NCBI GenBank assembly: GCA_031553755.1
Contig: JAVBKZ010000023.1
Location: 1-64,000, forward strand
Direction of reading: 5' to 3'
DNA: 64,000 nucleotides
Source: JAIRVZ01 sp031553755
Lineage (GTDB): Bacteria; Bacteroidota; Bacteroidia; Bacteroidales; Azobacteroidaceae
The position numbers were made by a program, and so were the translations under genes. This document shows, piece after piece, positions 8,395-17,300 of the stretch (positions within the stretch are counted from its first letter, which is position 1; every line of letters starts with the position of its first letter). The notes beneath the pieces were generated by a model. The model was not told the origin of the DNA, ran no database searches, and saw only the letters and a program-made list of their open reading frames with translations.

Positions 8395-8427
8395 TTGTCA
8401 TGCATATTTATTTTCAGTAACTTTGCA
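8395..8427 (+). promoter_or_regulatory. Promoter of NigD-like lipoprotein B operon
   Basis: TTG at 8395-8397, a 22-bp spacer and TAACTTTG (8420-8427, exact TAnnTTTG) followed by CATCC. It is divergent from the galE promoter about 50 bp away. Confidence 0.7.
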
Positions 8428-8468
8428 TCCGATTTTAATTTAGATGTAAAATATTATAGTATAAGTTT

Positions 8469-9227
8469 ATGAAATCATTAAAAATTATAATTTTAACCTT
8501 ATCCGGATTTTTGTTTTTTACAAGTTGCTTGGAAGATAATGGGAATTTTACATCATATCCGGCAAATGCCGCGGTTGTAACTTCCTTTGAAACATATCCC
8601 GGAGTGTTATTTATCAGTACATCTTATGGTGTATTTGCCGCGAATGAATTGAAAGGAAAATACAATGTTGGAGATTGTTTATATTGTTCATTTAAGATTA
8701 ATTATGATTCACAGCCATCCCGTTATTATCAGACAGCAAGCGAAATTAAAAATATCCAGGATTCTCCATTGAATGAATCAGGTATCGTGATGTTACCACA
8801 CAATTCCGATTCAAATGTTTCATATATTGATACCGCATCGGTTGATTCTATATTAGCAATCCAATTTTTGAATAATTATAGCAGTCCATACGTTGATAAT
8901 CACCTGTTTTTATCAATAGGCCAAATAGCGTCGAATAATCAGGAATATGAATATAAATTGGTTTCATATCCCGATTCTTGTGATTTGGAAAAAATACCAT
9001 ATTTGTATATTTGCGCTAAAAAAACAAATACTTCATCTGCCGCGGTTAAGGAAACATATAGAACTCAAGTATTTGATATGTTGAGTTTTGTAAATGAATA
9101 TAAAAAAGACAAAGAGATCAAATTTTATTTAAAATATAAAGTTGGAGTAGATGGAAATGGTAATAATATCTACCAATCTGCAACATCAAGTCCAATTATC
9201 ATCGTTTTAGAATCAGATACAGAGTAA
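8469..9227 (+). CDS. NigD-like lipoprotein B
   Basis: Predicted lipoprotein of 252 residues with a hydrophobic leader and the lipobox FTSC (Cys20). The mature part begins with an acidic stretch LEDNGN and continues as a beta-rich domain ending in a YKVGVDGNGNNIYQS region followed by a P-x-I-I-I-V strand, the same pattern as NigD-like lipoprotein A at 5526-6209. NigD-like proteins are common in Bacteroidales and largely uncharacterised; the name comes from a bacteriocin-linked gene, but nothing here shows bacteriocin production. It heads a plus-strand cluster with a Yip1-family protein (13-bp gap) and smpB. Confidence 0.65.
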   Translation: MKSLKIIILTLSGFLFFTSCLEDNGNFTSYPANAAVVTSFETYPGVLFISTSYGVFAANELKGKYNVGDCLYCSFKINYDSQPSRYYQTASEIKNIQDSPLNESGIVMLPHNSDSNVSYIDTASVDSILAIQFLNNYSSPYVDNHLFLSIGQIASNNQEYEYKLVSYPDSCDLEKIPYLYICAKKTNTSSAAVKETYRTQVFDMLSFVNEYKKDKEIKFYLKYKVGVDGNGNNIYQSATSSPIIIVLESDTE

Positions 9228-9240
9228 GATATAAATTGAA

Positions 9241-9813
9241 ATGTTAAAAAAAATATTTGAAATACTTTTTAATATAATAATAAAACCCGCGAAAATCTGG
9301 AGTACCTTTTCAAAGGATGAAACCGATAATAACGATTTGTTTTTGAAGTCGTATTTATACCCTGTAATTGGCATAATATCTCTTTTAACTTTTGTCGGTG
9401 TATTGTTTTATAAAAAGGAGTTTGAAATTCAACTGTCGTTGAGATTAACTATCAGTGTTGTAATAACTTTATTCGCAGGTTTTTATTTGGCTTCTGCATT
9501 ACTTTCAGAAGTTGTTTCCCGTTATTTTTCTACAGGTAAGATATATAAAAAATGTGAACGGTTTGTAGGATATTCTTCGGCTTTATTTTATGTCATGTAT
9601 ATGGTTCTTGCAATATTTCCCGATTTTTCTTTTATAAAAATAGGTTTGTTGTATACCATATATATTGTATGGGAGGGAGCAATATCATACATGTCGATTC
9701 CGGAGGATAAAAGAATTGGTTTTTCAATAGCCGCTACCGCGATTATTTTAGTATCTCCTATGATAGTTGAAACAATTATGTTTTTCACAATGCCGGGAAT
9801 GAGGCCTCAATAA
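9241..9813 (+). CDS. Yip1-family integral membrane protein
   Basis: A 190-residue membrane protein with about five hydrophobic segments (about 40-60, 70-92, 112-130, 133-150, 160-182). The N-terminal stretch IIIKPAKIWSTFSKDE is typical of bacterial YIP1-domain proteins (PF04893). Its biochemical role is unknown. It lies 13 bp after lipoprotein B and 4 bp before smpB, so the three appear to form one operon; a Yip1-smpB pairing recurs in Bacteroidales. Confidence 0.75.
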   Translation: MLKKIFEILFNIIIKPAKIWSTFSKDETDNNDLFLKSYLYPVIGIISLLTFVGVLFYKKEFEIQLSLRLTISVVITLFAGFYLASALLSEVVSRYFSTGKIYKKCERFVGYSSALFYVMYMVLAIFPDFSFIKIGLLYTIYIVWEGAISYMSIPEDKRIGFSIAATAIILVSPMIVETIMFFTMPGMRPQ

Positions 9814-9817
9814 GCAA

Positions 9818-10273
9818 ATGAAAGTAACAAATAACATTAATATAAAAAACAAAAGAGCTTCGTTTGATTACGAACTCTTGGAAGATTTTGTGGCAGGAAT
9901 TGTACTTACCGGAACCGAAATAAAATCAATTCGTTTAGGAAAAGCAAGTTTGGTTGATACATATTGTGTGATGAATAGGGGAGAACTATGGTTGAAAAAT
10001 ATGTATATAGCGGAATATTTTTACGGGACATACAATAACCATGAGGCAAAAAGAGAACGCAAGCTATTGTTAAATAAAAAAGAACTTCAAAAAATCGAAC
10101 GTTTATCTAAAGATACGGGTTTTACAATAGTTCCGACTAAATTATTTATCAATGAAAAAGGGTTGGTAAAAATCGTTGTTGCCATTGCGAAAGGTAAGAA
10201 AAATTATGATAAGCGTCAGTCTATCAAAGAAAAAGATGATAAAAGAGAAATGGATCGCGCTTTTAAAAAATAA
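9818..10273 (+). CDS. smpB: SsrA-binding protein SmpB
   Basis: Small RNA-binding protein that joins tmRNA in rescuing stalled ribosomes. At 151 residues it is of normal length. The OB-fold core includes NKRASFDYELLEDFVAGIVL, the GTEIKSIRLGKASLVD stretch, and LYIAEY-like and KLLLN segments; the basic C-terminal tail (KGKKNYDKRQSIKEKD) is the part that enters the mRNA channel. It follows the Yip1 gene by 4 bp. The tmRNA gene itself is not in this window. Confidence 0.96.
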   Translation: MKVTNNINIKNKRASFDYELLEDFVAGIVLTGTEIKSIRLGKASLVDTYCVMNRGELWLKNMYIAEYFYGTYNNHEAKRERKLLLNKKELQKIERLSKDTGFTIVPTKLFINEKGLVKIVVAIAKGKKNYDKRQSIKEKDDKREMDRAFKK

Positions 10274-10285
10274 ATAAAAAGTATA

Positions 10286-10316
10286 TTGCATAATTCAAAA
10301 AATACATTTACTTTTG
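10286..10316 (+). promoter_or_regulatory. Promoter of tRNA-Asn
   Basis: TTG at 10286-10288, a 20-bp spacer and TACTTTTG at 10309-10316 form one of the two best Bacteroidota promoters here, 37 bp before the mature tRNA. Confidence 0.8.
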
Positions 10317-10352
10317 CATCGCTTTTAAGATAAAAAAGCAAATTAAGCAAAT

Positions 10353-10426
10353 TCTTCCTTAGCTCAGTCGGTTAGAGCATCTGACTGTTAATCAGAGGGT
10401 CCTTGGTTCAAGTCCAAGAGGGAGAG
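10353..10426 (+). tRNA. tRNA-Asn (anticodon GTT)
   Basis: A 74-nt cloverleaf: acceptor stem TCTTCCT with AGGGAGA (one G-T pair), D arm GCTC/GAGC, anticodon stem TCTGA/TCAGA with loop CTGTTAA and anticodon GTT, 5-nt variable loop, T arm CTTGG-TTCAAGT-CCAAG, and discriminator G. The 3' CCA is not encoded. It has its own promoter and terminator. Confidence 0.97.
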
Positions 10427-10431
10427 CAAAG

Positions 10432-10463
10432 AAAAAGACAACTAATTATAGTTGTCTTTTTTG
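10432..10463 (+). terminator. Terminator of tRNA-Asn
   Basis: Stem AAAGACAACT/AGTTGTCTTT around an AATTAT loop, ending in a run of T, begins 6 nt after the tRNA. Confidence 0.85.
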
Positions 10464-10512
10464 GTTGTTATTTCACAAAAATTCATAAAGCGGTCGGTGT
10501 AGTACTTTAAAT

Positions 10513-10892
10513 TTAATTCCGATGGAGAGGAAAAACAAACGTTTTTTCTTCTTTTTCTGATTCTTTCTTTAATTTCTCAACATGCTTTAGCCATTTGGCA
10601 TAAATTCCTTTGGGAAGTTCTTCATAGCCTAAATCATCAATTTGTTTATATTTGGGATTTGTAGTCATACAAATCATATTTGAGCGGATAGCTTGTTACA
10701 GTTTTTCCTCCGGTTCTTACCTTCATTGTATCAGTCAGGATACTGAAAAGCATCATGTTTTTAATCATATTATCCTACCTGTCTAATTTTTCGTCCTTGA
10801 TTTTGGCGTTACAAAGTTCTACTTTTGATTTGATGTATTTCCTGTACTCATCATAGTTCAACGAATCTCATATATCTTTCCTCTATAATCAT
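10513..10892 (-). pseudogene. Degraded conserved-looking gene of unknown function
   Basis: The 530-bp stretch between the tRNA terminator and pbpC holds no intact gene, but the minus strand gives protein-like segments in shifting frames. Starting at 10892 the reading runs MIIEERYMRFVE, then needs a one-base shift into a Lys-rich segment (YDEYRKYIKSKVEL), which hits an in-frame TAG, continues in the same frame with MIKNMMLFSILTDT and RTGGKTVTSYPLKYD, and finally shifts into KYKQIDDLGYEELPKGIYAK to the stop at 10513. The pieces abut and read in order, as expected for one gene broken by two frameshifts and a nonsense codon. The last piece (10513-10668, 51 codons) could still be expressed. I do not recognise the family. 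Confidence 0.5.
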
Positions 10893-10992
10893 ATAGGAAT
10901 AATTTTACCGGTGTAATAGATTTTTTGTTTTTTCATTTTTTCTCATAACACTTAGAATTTGTAATTTAGTCGCCTTAAATATCATCTTCAAA

Positions 10993-13242
10993 ATGTTTAT
11001 TACTAAAAAGAAGAAAATAATCAGTTCAATTGTTGTTTTACTGACAATATTATATATTTTTTGTCTCCCAAAACAATTATTCAACACTCCTTATTCGACT
11101 GTTGTTACCGACCGTGACGGCGAATTACTTGGCGCCCGTATCGCTGAAGATAGGCAATGGCGTTTTCCTCCGTCGGATACTGTTCCTGAAAAATTCAAGT
11201 CTTGTATTATCAATTTCGAAGACCAACATTTTTATTACCATTGGGGAATTAATCCGTTTGCCATCGGAAGGGCGTTTTCTCAAAATATCAAAGCTAAACG
11301 GATTGTTAGCGGAGGAAGTACCATCACAATGCAAACGATTCGTTTGACAAGGAAATCAGACCGGACTTTCTATGAGAAATTGATAGAAATGATTTGGGCT
11401 ACTCGTTTAGAATTCAAATATTCTAAAGAAGAAATTTTAGGATTATATACTTCCCATGCGCCTTTCGGAGGAAATGTCGTTGGTTTGGAAGCGGCATCAT
11501 GGAGGTATTTCGGACATTCATCCGCCAATTTGTCGTGGGCAGAAGCCGCGACTTTGGCTGTTTTGCCAAATTCTCCTTCGATGATACATTTGTCTAAAAA
11601 CCGGAAGAAATTAATTGAAAAAAGAAACCGTTTATTGAAAATTTTATTGGATAAAAATATTATCGATTCGTCAACTTATGAATTGGCTTTATCCGAAATT
11701 TTACCAGAAGCTCCCCTACCCTTACCTCAAACCGCATCTCATTTGGTTACTTATTTTTACAAACAAAATAAGGGAAAACATATCGTTTCTACGATAGATA
11801 AACAGCTACAACTCCAGGTTGAAAATATCATCGAACGCTATCACAACGAATTCATGCGAAGCGATATTAAAAATTTAGCCGCGATTGTGATTGATGTCTG
11901 CGAAAACAAAGTCATCGCTTATTGCGGTAATGTCGCCGACAATGCTGTTTATGGAAATCAAGTCGACATTATCCGTTCTCCACGCAGTTCGGGAAGCATT
12001 TTAAAACCATTTTTATATTGCGCCATGTTGCAGGAAGGAGAATTGCTTCCACACACTTTACTTCCTGATATTCCTTTGAATATCAATGGATTTACACCGC
12101 AAAATTTCAATCGACAGTTTTCGGGCGCGATTCCTGCGTCGGAAGCGCTTTTTCGTTCGCTAAACGTTCCCTCGGTATATGAATTAAGGAAATACAGCGT
12201 TCCTAAATTTTATGATTTACTTAAAAAATCAGGGATTACGACACTCTCAAAACCGGCGTCACATTATGGACTTTCTTTGATATTGGGAGGAGCCGAAGTA
12301 ACATTGTGGGATGTAACTTCGACCTATAAAAATATGACAAGAACGCTGCTTCATAACGAAGAAAAAAAATCCACATTCATTCCCGGAGCAATTTATCAAA
12401 CTTTCGATGCTTTGAAAGAAGTAAACCGTCCGGAAGAAATTGATTGGAGATATATTCCTTCGATGCAAAAAATAGCGTGGAAAACCGGAACAAGTTACGG
12501 ATTCCGCGATGCTTGGGCGGTTGGTGTAACACCTAAATATGTGGTTGGCGTATGGGTTGGAAACGCTTCCGGAGAAGGAAAACCCGAATTAACCGGAGCA
12601 AGAACCGCCGGACCTGTGATGTTTGATATATTCAATATTTTACCATCTTCCAGATGGTTTGATCCTCCTTCAAACGCGTTTACTGACGCGGAAGTTTGTT
12701 TCGAAAGTGGCTGCTTGAAAAGCGCGTATTGTGAAGAAACGGATACAATACAGATTTGTCCGAAAGGAACAAAAACAGGCGTTTGTCCATATCACATCGC
12801 AGTCAACGTAACAAACGATGAACATTACCGTGTCTATGAAAATTGTTCCGGAAATGATGGTATTAAACAAAAATCCTGGTTTGTTTTACCTCCGGCATGG
12901 GCATATTATTACAAACAAAATCACATTTCTTACAAAGATTTACCACCATTTAAACCCGGATGCGAAGGAGACGAAACCCTCCGAACCATGCAATTCATAT
13001 ATCCACAAAACGGAGCGAAAATCACTCTCCCCAAGCAATTAGATGGCAGTCCCGGACAGATTGTTTTCGAATTGGCCCACCTTAACCCGAATGCCACTGT
13101 TTTTTGGCATTTAGATAACAATTACATCAGTTCTACAGAATATTTTCACAAAATAACATTGAGTCCTGAAAAAGGGAAACACTCAATTACGGCTGTCGAC
13201 AACGATGGAAATAGCTTATCGGTAGGTTTTGAAGTTTTATAA
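10993..13242 (+). CDS. pbpC: Penicillin-binding protein 1C
   Basis: Bifunctional peptidoglycan synthase anchored in the inner membrane. It has a Lys-rich tail and one membrane helix (about 9-26), a glycosyltransferase domain (about 45-215) with the catalytic Glu76 in FEDQHFYYHWG, and a transpeptidase domain with Ser335 in the SILK box (335-338), the SLN box (389-391) and KTGT (497-500). A C-terminal domain of about 90 residues (YPQNGAKITLPKQLDGSPGQ onward) matches the BiPBP_C type found in PBP1C. The 749-residue length is normal. In many genomes pbpC follows an alpha-2-macroglobulin gene; here it follows the degraded gene instead. Confidence 0.95.
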   Translation: MFITKKKKIISSIVVLLTILYIFCLPKQLFNTPYSTVVTDRDGELLGARIAEDRQWRFPPSDTVPEKFKSCIINFEDQHFYYHWGINPFAIGRAFSQNIKAKRIVSGGSTITMQTIRLTRKSDRTFYEKLIEMIWATRLEFKYSKEEILGLYTSHAPFGGNVVGLEAASWRYFGHSSANLSWAEAATLAVLPNSPSMIHLSKNRKKLIEKRNRLLKILLDKNIIDSSTYELALSEILPEAPLPLPQTASHLVTYFYKQNKGKHIVSTIDKQLQLQVENIIERYHNEFMRSDIKNLAAIVIDVCENKVIAYCGNVADNAVYGNQVDIIRSPRSSGSILKPFLYCAMLQEGELLPHTLLPDIPLNINGFTPQNFNRQFSGAIPASEALFRSLNVPSVYELRKYSVPKFYDLLKKSGITTLSKPASHYGLSLILGGAEVTLWDVTSTYKNMTRTLLHNEEKKSTFIPGAIYQTFDALKEVNRPEEIDWRYIPSMQKIAWKTGTSYGFRDAWAVGVTPKYVVGVWVGNASGEGKPELTGARTAGPVMFDIFNILPSSRWFDPPSNAFTDAEVCFESGCLKSAYCEETDTIQICPKGTKTGVCPYHIAVNVTNDEHYRVYENCSGNDGIKQKSWFVLPPAWAYYYKQNHISYKDLPPFKPGCEGDETLRTMQFIYPQNGAKITLPKQLDGSPGQIVFELAHLNPNATVFWHLDNNYISSTEYFHKITLSPEKGKHSITAVDNDGNSLSVGFEVL

Positions 13243-13250
13243 AAATAAAC

Positions 13251-13285
13251 TTGTTCACTCGTCAACTCGTTTACTTGTCAACTAA
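13251..13285. repeat. Intergenic GTCAACTCG repeat, copy 2
   Basis: GTCAACTCGTTTACT at 13261-13275 and GTCAACTAA at 13277-13285 repeat copy 1 (1107-1140) with a shorter middle. The -33 TTG of the next promoter lies inside this repeat. Confidence 0.6.
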
Positions 13286-13305
13286 ACATATTTTCCCTAT
13301 ATTTG
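13275..13305 (+). promoter_or_regulatory. Promoter of the AraC-type regulator
   Basis: TTG at 13275-13277, 20-bp spacer and TATATTTG at 13298-13305 (exact). The expected transcript start, near 13312, rules out the upstream TTG start at 13303 and supports the ATG at 13324. Confidence 0.8.
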
Positions 13306-13323
13306 TCGCAAGGATATCGTATT

Positions 13324-14253
13324 ATGGGAAATAACTTAGATAACTCCGGTATTGAATTTAAATATCTGATTGTAAACAATATCGACAAAAAATTTAACCT
13401 TTGGGTCAATACTGTAGGTATGCAATGTATTCAACCCAATTCTCCTTATCCTCTTAAAAATCATCCGACCGGTTATTATTTCAATACTCAGAAAGGAAGA
13501 ATATTACACGAATACCAAATCGTTTACATTACGAAAGGTCACGGAATATTTTCTTCCGAAAGCAATACCCCCAAGCAAATATCTAAAGGACGATTGATGA
13601 TTCTTTTCCCCGGACAATGGCATTCGTATTATCCATTAAAACAAACCGGATGGAATGAATATTATATCGGTTTCGAAGGATCAATTATCGACAACATCAT
13701 CCTAAATTCTTTTCTTACTAAAGAAAACCAGATACTTGAAGTCGGATTAAACGAGGAATTGGTTAATCTGTTTTCGCGCGCGCTCGAAATCGCCGCTACA
13801 GACAAGATATCCTGTCAGCAACATTTAGCCGGAATCGTATTACACATGATCGGAATGATTCTTTCCATTTCCAAAAACAAAGTTTTTGAAACAAGTAATT
13901 TTGACCAAAAAATCGAACAAGCCAAGATCATTATGAACGAAAGCATATTCAAAAATATTGATTCCGAAGAATTAGCTATGCAACTCAACATCAGTTATTC
14001 ATGGTTTCGTAAAGTATTTAAAAATTATACCGGATATGCTCCCGCCAAATATTTTCAGGAATTAAAACTTCGTAAAGCAAAACAATTACTAATAGAAACT
14101 TCCCATTCTGTAAAAGAAATTTCTTACATGTTGGATTACAAATCTACTGAACATTTTTTCTCGCTTTTCAAGAAACATACAGGTTTTACTCCTTTAGAAT
14201 ATCGTACTTTCGGAAGAAAACAACATGATTCAGAAGAAGAAAAGAGCAAATAA
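13324..14253 (+). CDS. AraC-family transcriptional regulator
   Basis: A 309-residue one-component regulator. The N-terminal cupin-like sensor (about 30-170) includes HEYQIVYITKGHG and LMILFPGQWHSYYP, typical of sugar-sensing AraC proteins. The C-terminal 100 residues carry two helix-turn-helix motifs (EELAMQLNISYSWFRKVFKN and VKEISYMLDYKSTEHFFSLF) and the family ending FTPLEYR. It lies 93 bp upstream of the large rhamnosidase gene on the same strand, so it probably controls that gene in response to a plant or microbial sugar; this target is inferred from position. Confidence 0.9.
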   Translation: MGNNLDNSGIEFKYLIVNNIDKKFNLWVNTVGMQCIQPNSPYPLKNHPTGYYFNTQKGRILHEYQIVYITKGHGIFSSESNTPKQISKGRLMILFPGQWHSYYPLKQTGWNEYYIGFEGSIIDNIILNSFLTKENQILEVGLNEELVNLFSRALEIAATDKISCQQHLAGIVLHMIGMILSISKNKVFETSNFDQKIEQAKIIMNESIFKNIDSEELAMQLNISYSWFRKVFKNYTGYAPAKYFQELKLRKAKQLLIETSHSVKEISYMLDYKSTEHFFSLFKKHTGFTPLEYRTFGRKQHDSEEEKSK

Positions 14254-14301
14254 CACAGTTTATTTATCACTACTATTAGATATTTCTCTTCCATACACTA
14301 T

Positions 14302-14309
14302 TATTTTTG
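14302..14309 (+). promoter_or_regulatory. -7 box of the rhamnosidase gene
   Basis: TATTTTTG, exact TAnnTTTG, 37 bp before the ATG at 14347. The spacer region upstream is where the adjacent AraC regulator might bind, but I see no clear operator repeats. Confidence 0.5.
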
Positions 14310-14346
14310 TAAGCAAACATTTTAATCTAATATCTAAATTTAATAC

Positions 14347-17300
14347 ATGCATTATTTCAAAAATTTATTTCGAATTAAATTCTCATTCAGCAAAGCTGTT
14401 TCGGGTTTTTCCTTATTAGTAACACTTATCTGTATTTCGACTGTAGCGCAAGCAAACACAACATTACCGCCAAACAATCTACGGATTAACCTTCTCCGTG
14501 AAGGATATAATGTTCCTGTCAACGATAGCATTAATCTTTCCTGGATTTTTAACGACAACGATTTTAACGAAGTACAGACAGCTTATCAAGTGGAAATCGG
14601 AACATCTTCCAACGAAGTTTTCAACAGTTACACGTCCGGTTGGATCAATACTTCAAGTTCGTATAAAACAATAGCAACCGTACCTCCCAACACGTTGCAG
14701 GGAAATACGCTTTATTACTGGAGAGTAAAAACCAAAGACAAAACAGGCGAGGAAAGCGAATGGTCTTCTCCTTCGGCTTTTGTTACCGGCATGGCTGGCA
14801 ACGGATATACAACCGATACGAACGGTTGGAGCAACATCAATGGAATGTGGTTAGGAGCAACTCCTGTATTGGGATGGACGGATATGACAGTAGAAGCTGA
14901 TCTCATTATCGATGAAACAGCTTTAGGGGTAAGTTTCCGCGATTCAAACTCTAACTATAGGTATGTTTGGCAATTCAGGGCTAGTGGCATTGGTACTAAT
15001 CCGAATACAATCATTCCACATGTAGCCAACAATGGAAATCTCGCTACTACCGGAACTAAGGTAACTTTATCTAATTCAGGAATAACTCTTACAGCCGGAA
15101 CCAAATTCCGCGCTAAAATAAAAATAACCGGAACCAATCCGGTTACCGTTACTACATGGATTGATACAACTCCTGATAATGGAATAGATAATTATGTTCA
15201 AGTCGATGAGCAAACAATGACTTCTCTTGTCAACACTCCCGGACGTTTTGGCTTCAGAACAGGAAGTACGGAAAGCGGAAAAGTCGATTGGGTAAAAATA
15301 ACCAATGGTTCTACTGTCATTTATGAAAACAACTTTTCCTCTTCTACTCCAATGGAATTTCCCGGAGCTTCAATATCTAATGGATATTTAAACGTACCTC
15401 GAAGTCAAGGAAACGATTGCCGTTATACTCCCGCTTCTACAGAAAACAATCGCTTTGTTTTTTTCCGGAAAACATTCAACCTGAATCAAGCGGAATATAA
15501 CAATATTGAAAAAGCTATATTGGCCGTAACCGGTCGCGGTACTGAAAACAACGATCTTAAATCCTATTACATAGACGTTTTTATCAATGGAAAATCGGTT
15601 GGTGTAGGCCCTGCCCGCGACCCACGCAACGCGTCAGGTTCTTCTATCGGACAATATTACAATAGTTTTGATGTGACTCAATTACTCCAAAGTGAAGCTA
15701 ACGTTTTAGCCGCTCAAGCTTATTCATATTCAGAAAAAACTGTATTATTTCAGTTAACATTATTCCACAAAGATGGTACGCGAAGCATATTTATCAATTC
15801 CGGAGCAGATTCGAATAGTTGGAAAGCAAAAGATGGAACTGCCGCGTTTGGAGATAATGGAGAAATATTTTCAGCAGGAGGTGTTATCAAACAACCTTAT
15901 GAAAACATAAACGGAGTTGCTTATCCATCGGGATGGAACGATGTGAATTTTGTTGAAGATGATTCTTGGAGAACTCCTACTGGCAATATCAGTATGAATT
16001 TGTCATCTACACGACCACTTAAAGCTTATCCGGCCGAAAATATCTTACGTCTTGAAAAACCGGCCGTGAGTGTCAATACCATCACCGGATCTACAGGCAA
16101 AAAATTTCAGGTTATCGACCTGGGTAAAGTGATTATTGGCAGCCTCAGGCTAACGATTAATAACCCAACAGAAAATCCGATTGTCCTTACTGTTCAACAG
16201 GGAGAATCTCTAATTAAATCTGAAGACAGAACCGATGTAGGCAGCACGACCAATTACAACGCCGCCGACGCTCCTTATGGAACAGTAAGGTATGATGGAT
16301 GGAATAACTGTCCCTCATATAGTGAAACATGGACTCTTAAACCCGGGCTTAATGTATTGTCTTCTTTTTTAATGAAGAATTTCCGTTATGTGCAGTTTGT
16401 AAATTCTCCTATTACTATCACTCCGGAAATGGTAACCGGGCTTCCTACCCGCCAAGCTTTCGACGAGACTGCCGCTGTTATAGAATCGAATAATACATTC
16501 ATAGGCAGATTGGTAGAATTGTGTCGTTATTCTATCATGGCCACAAATCAAGACATATATACAGATTCTCAATTACGCGAACGACGTGCCTACGAAGGAG
16601 ATATGATACTCAATCAATATAACAGTTATGCCGTTTCGGATAATTACGCGTTAGCCCGTCATACGAATCAGTATCTAATCGACTATCCGACATGGCCGCC
16701 CGAATACAAATTATTTTCAATCGAAATGGCTTGGGCTGATTATTTATATACCGGAGATAATTCTTTACTTTCCCGTAATTATAGCAAACTTCAAGGCAAA
16801 TTACCAACTGCTACAGGTACAGGTAATAATAATTGGAACGAGACAATGGGGATGATTGTAGACAACAAAAGTGTTGAATCCGGTGGTGCACTTGTCGATT
16901 GGCCTGCGGGTGAACAAGATGGTTACGTGAGAGGAACCGGAACGTCTTATACTACCGCTTACAACGCGATTGCTTACGGAGCATACAACGATATGGCTAA
17001 TATCGCGATGTTGTTAGGTCGTAATAGTGACGCCGCTACATATCGTGCTCGCGCAACCGCTATCAAAACAAACCTCATCGCAAAACTTTATAATTCTAAC
17101 ACTGGCGCTTTCGATGATGCTATTACAGACGCTAATGTGAAATCCGGTCACTATTCTCAACACGCGACTTTTTACGCGTTGGCTTATGGTATTTATAGCG
17201 ATCAAGCTATGGCAGATAAAATGGTTACGTGGCTCAGAAACGATATTGCTTCGAGAGGTTTGAAACCTAGCGTTTATGGCATGTATTTCTTGCTTCGAGG

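Noticed and set aside
10905..11087. 60-codon minus-strand frame before and over the pbpC start
   Set aside because: It overlaps the pbpC start and signal anchor region, does not continue the degraded gene, and has no promoter.
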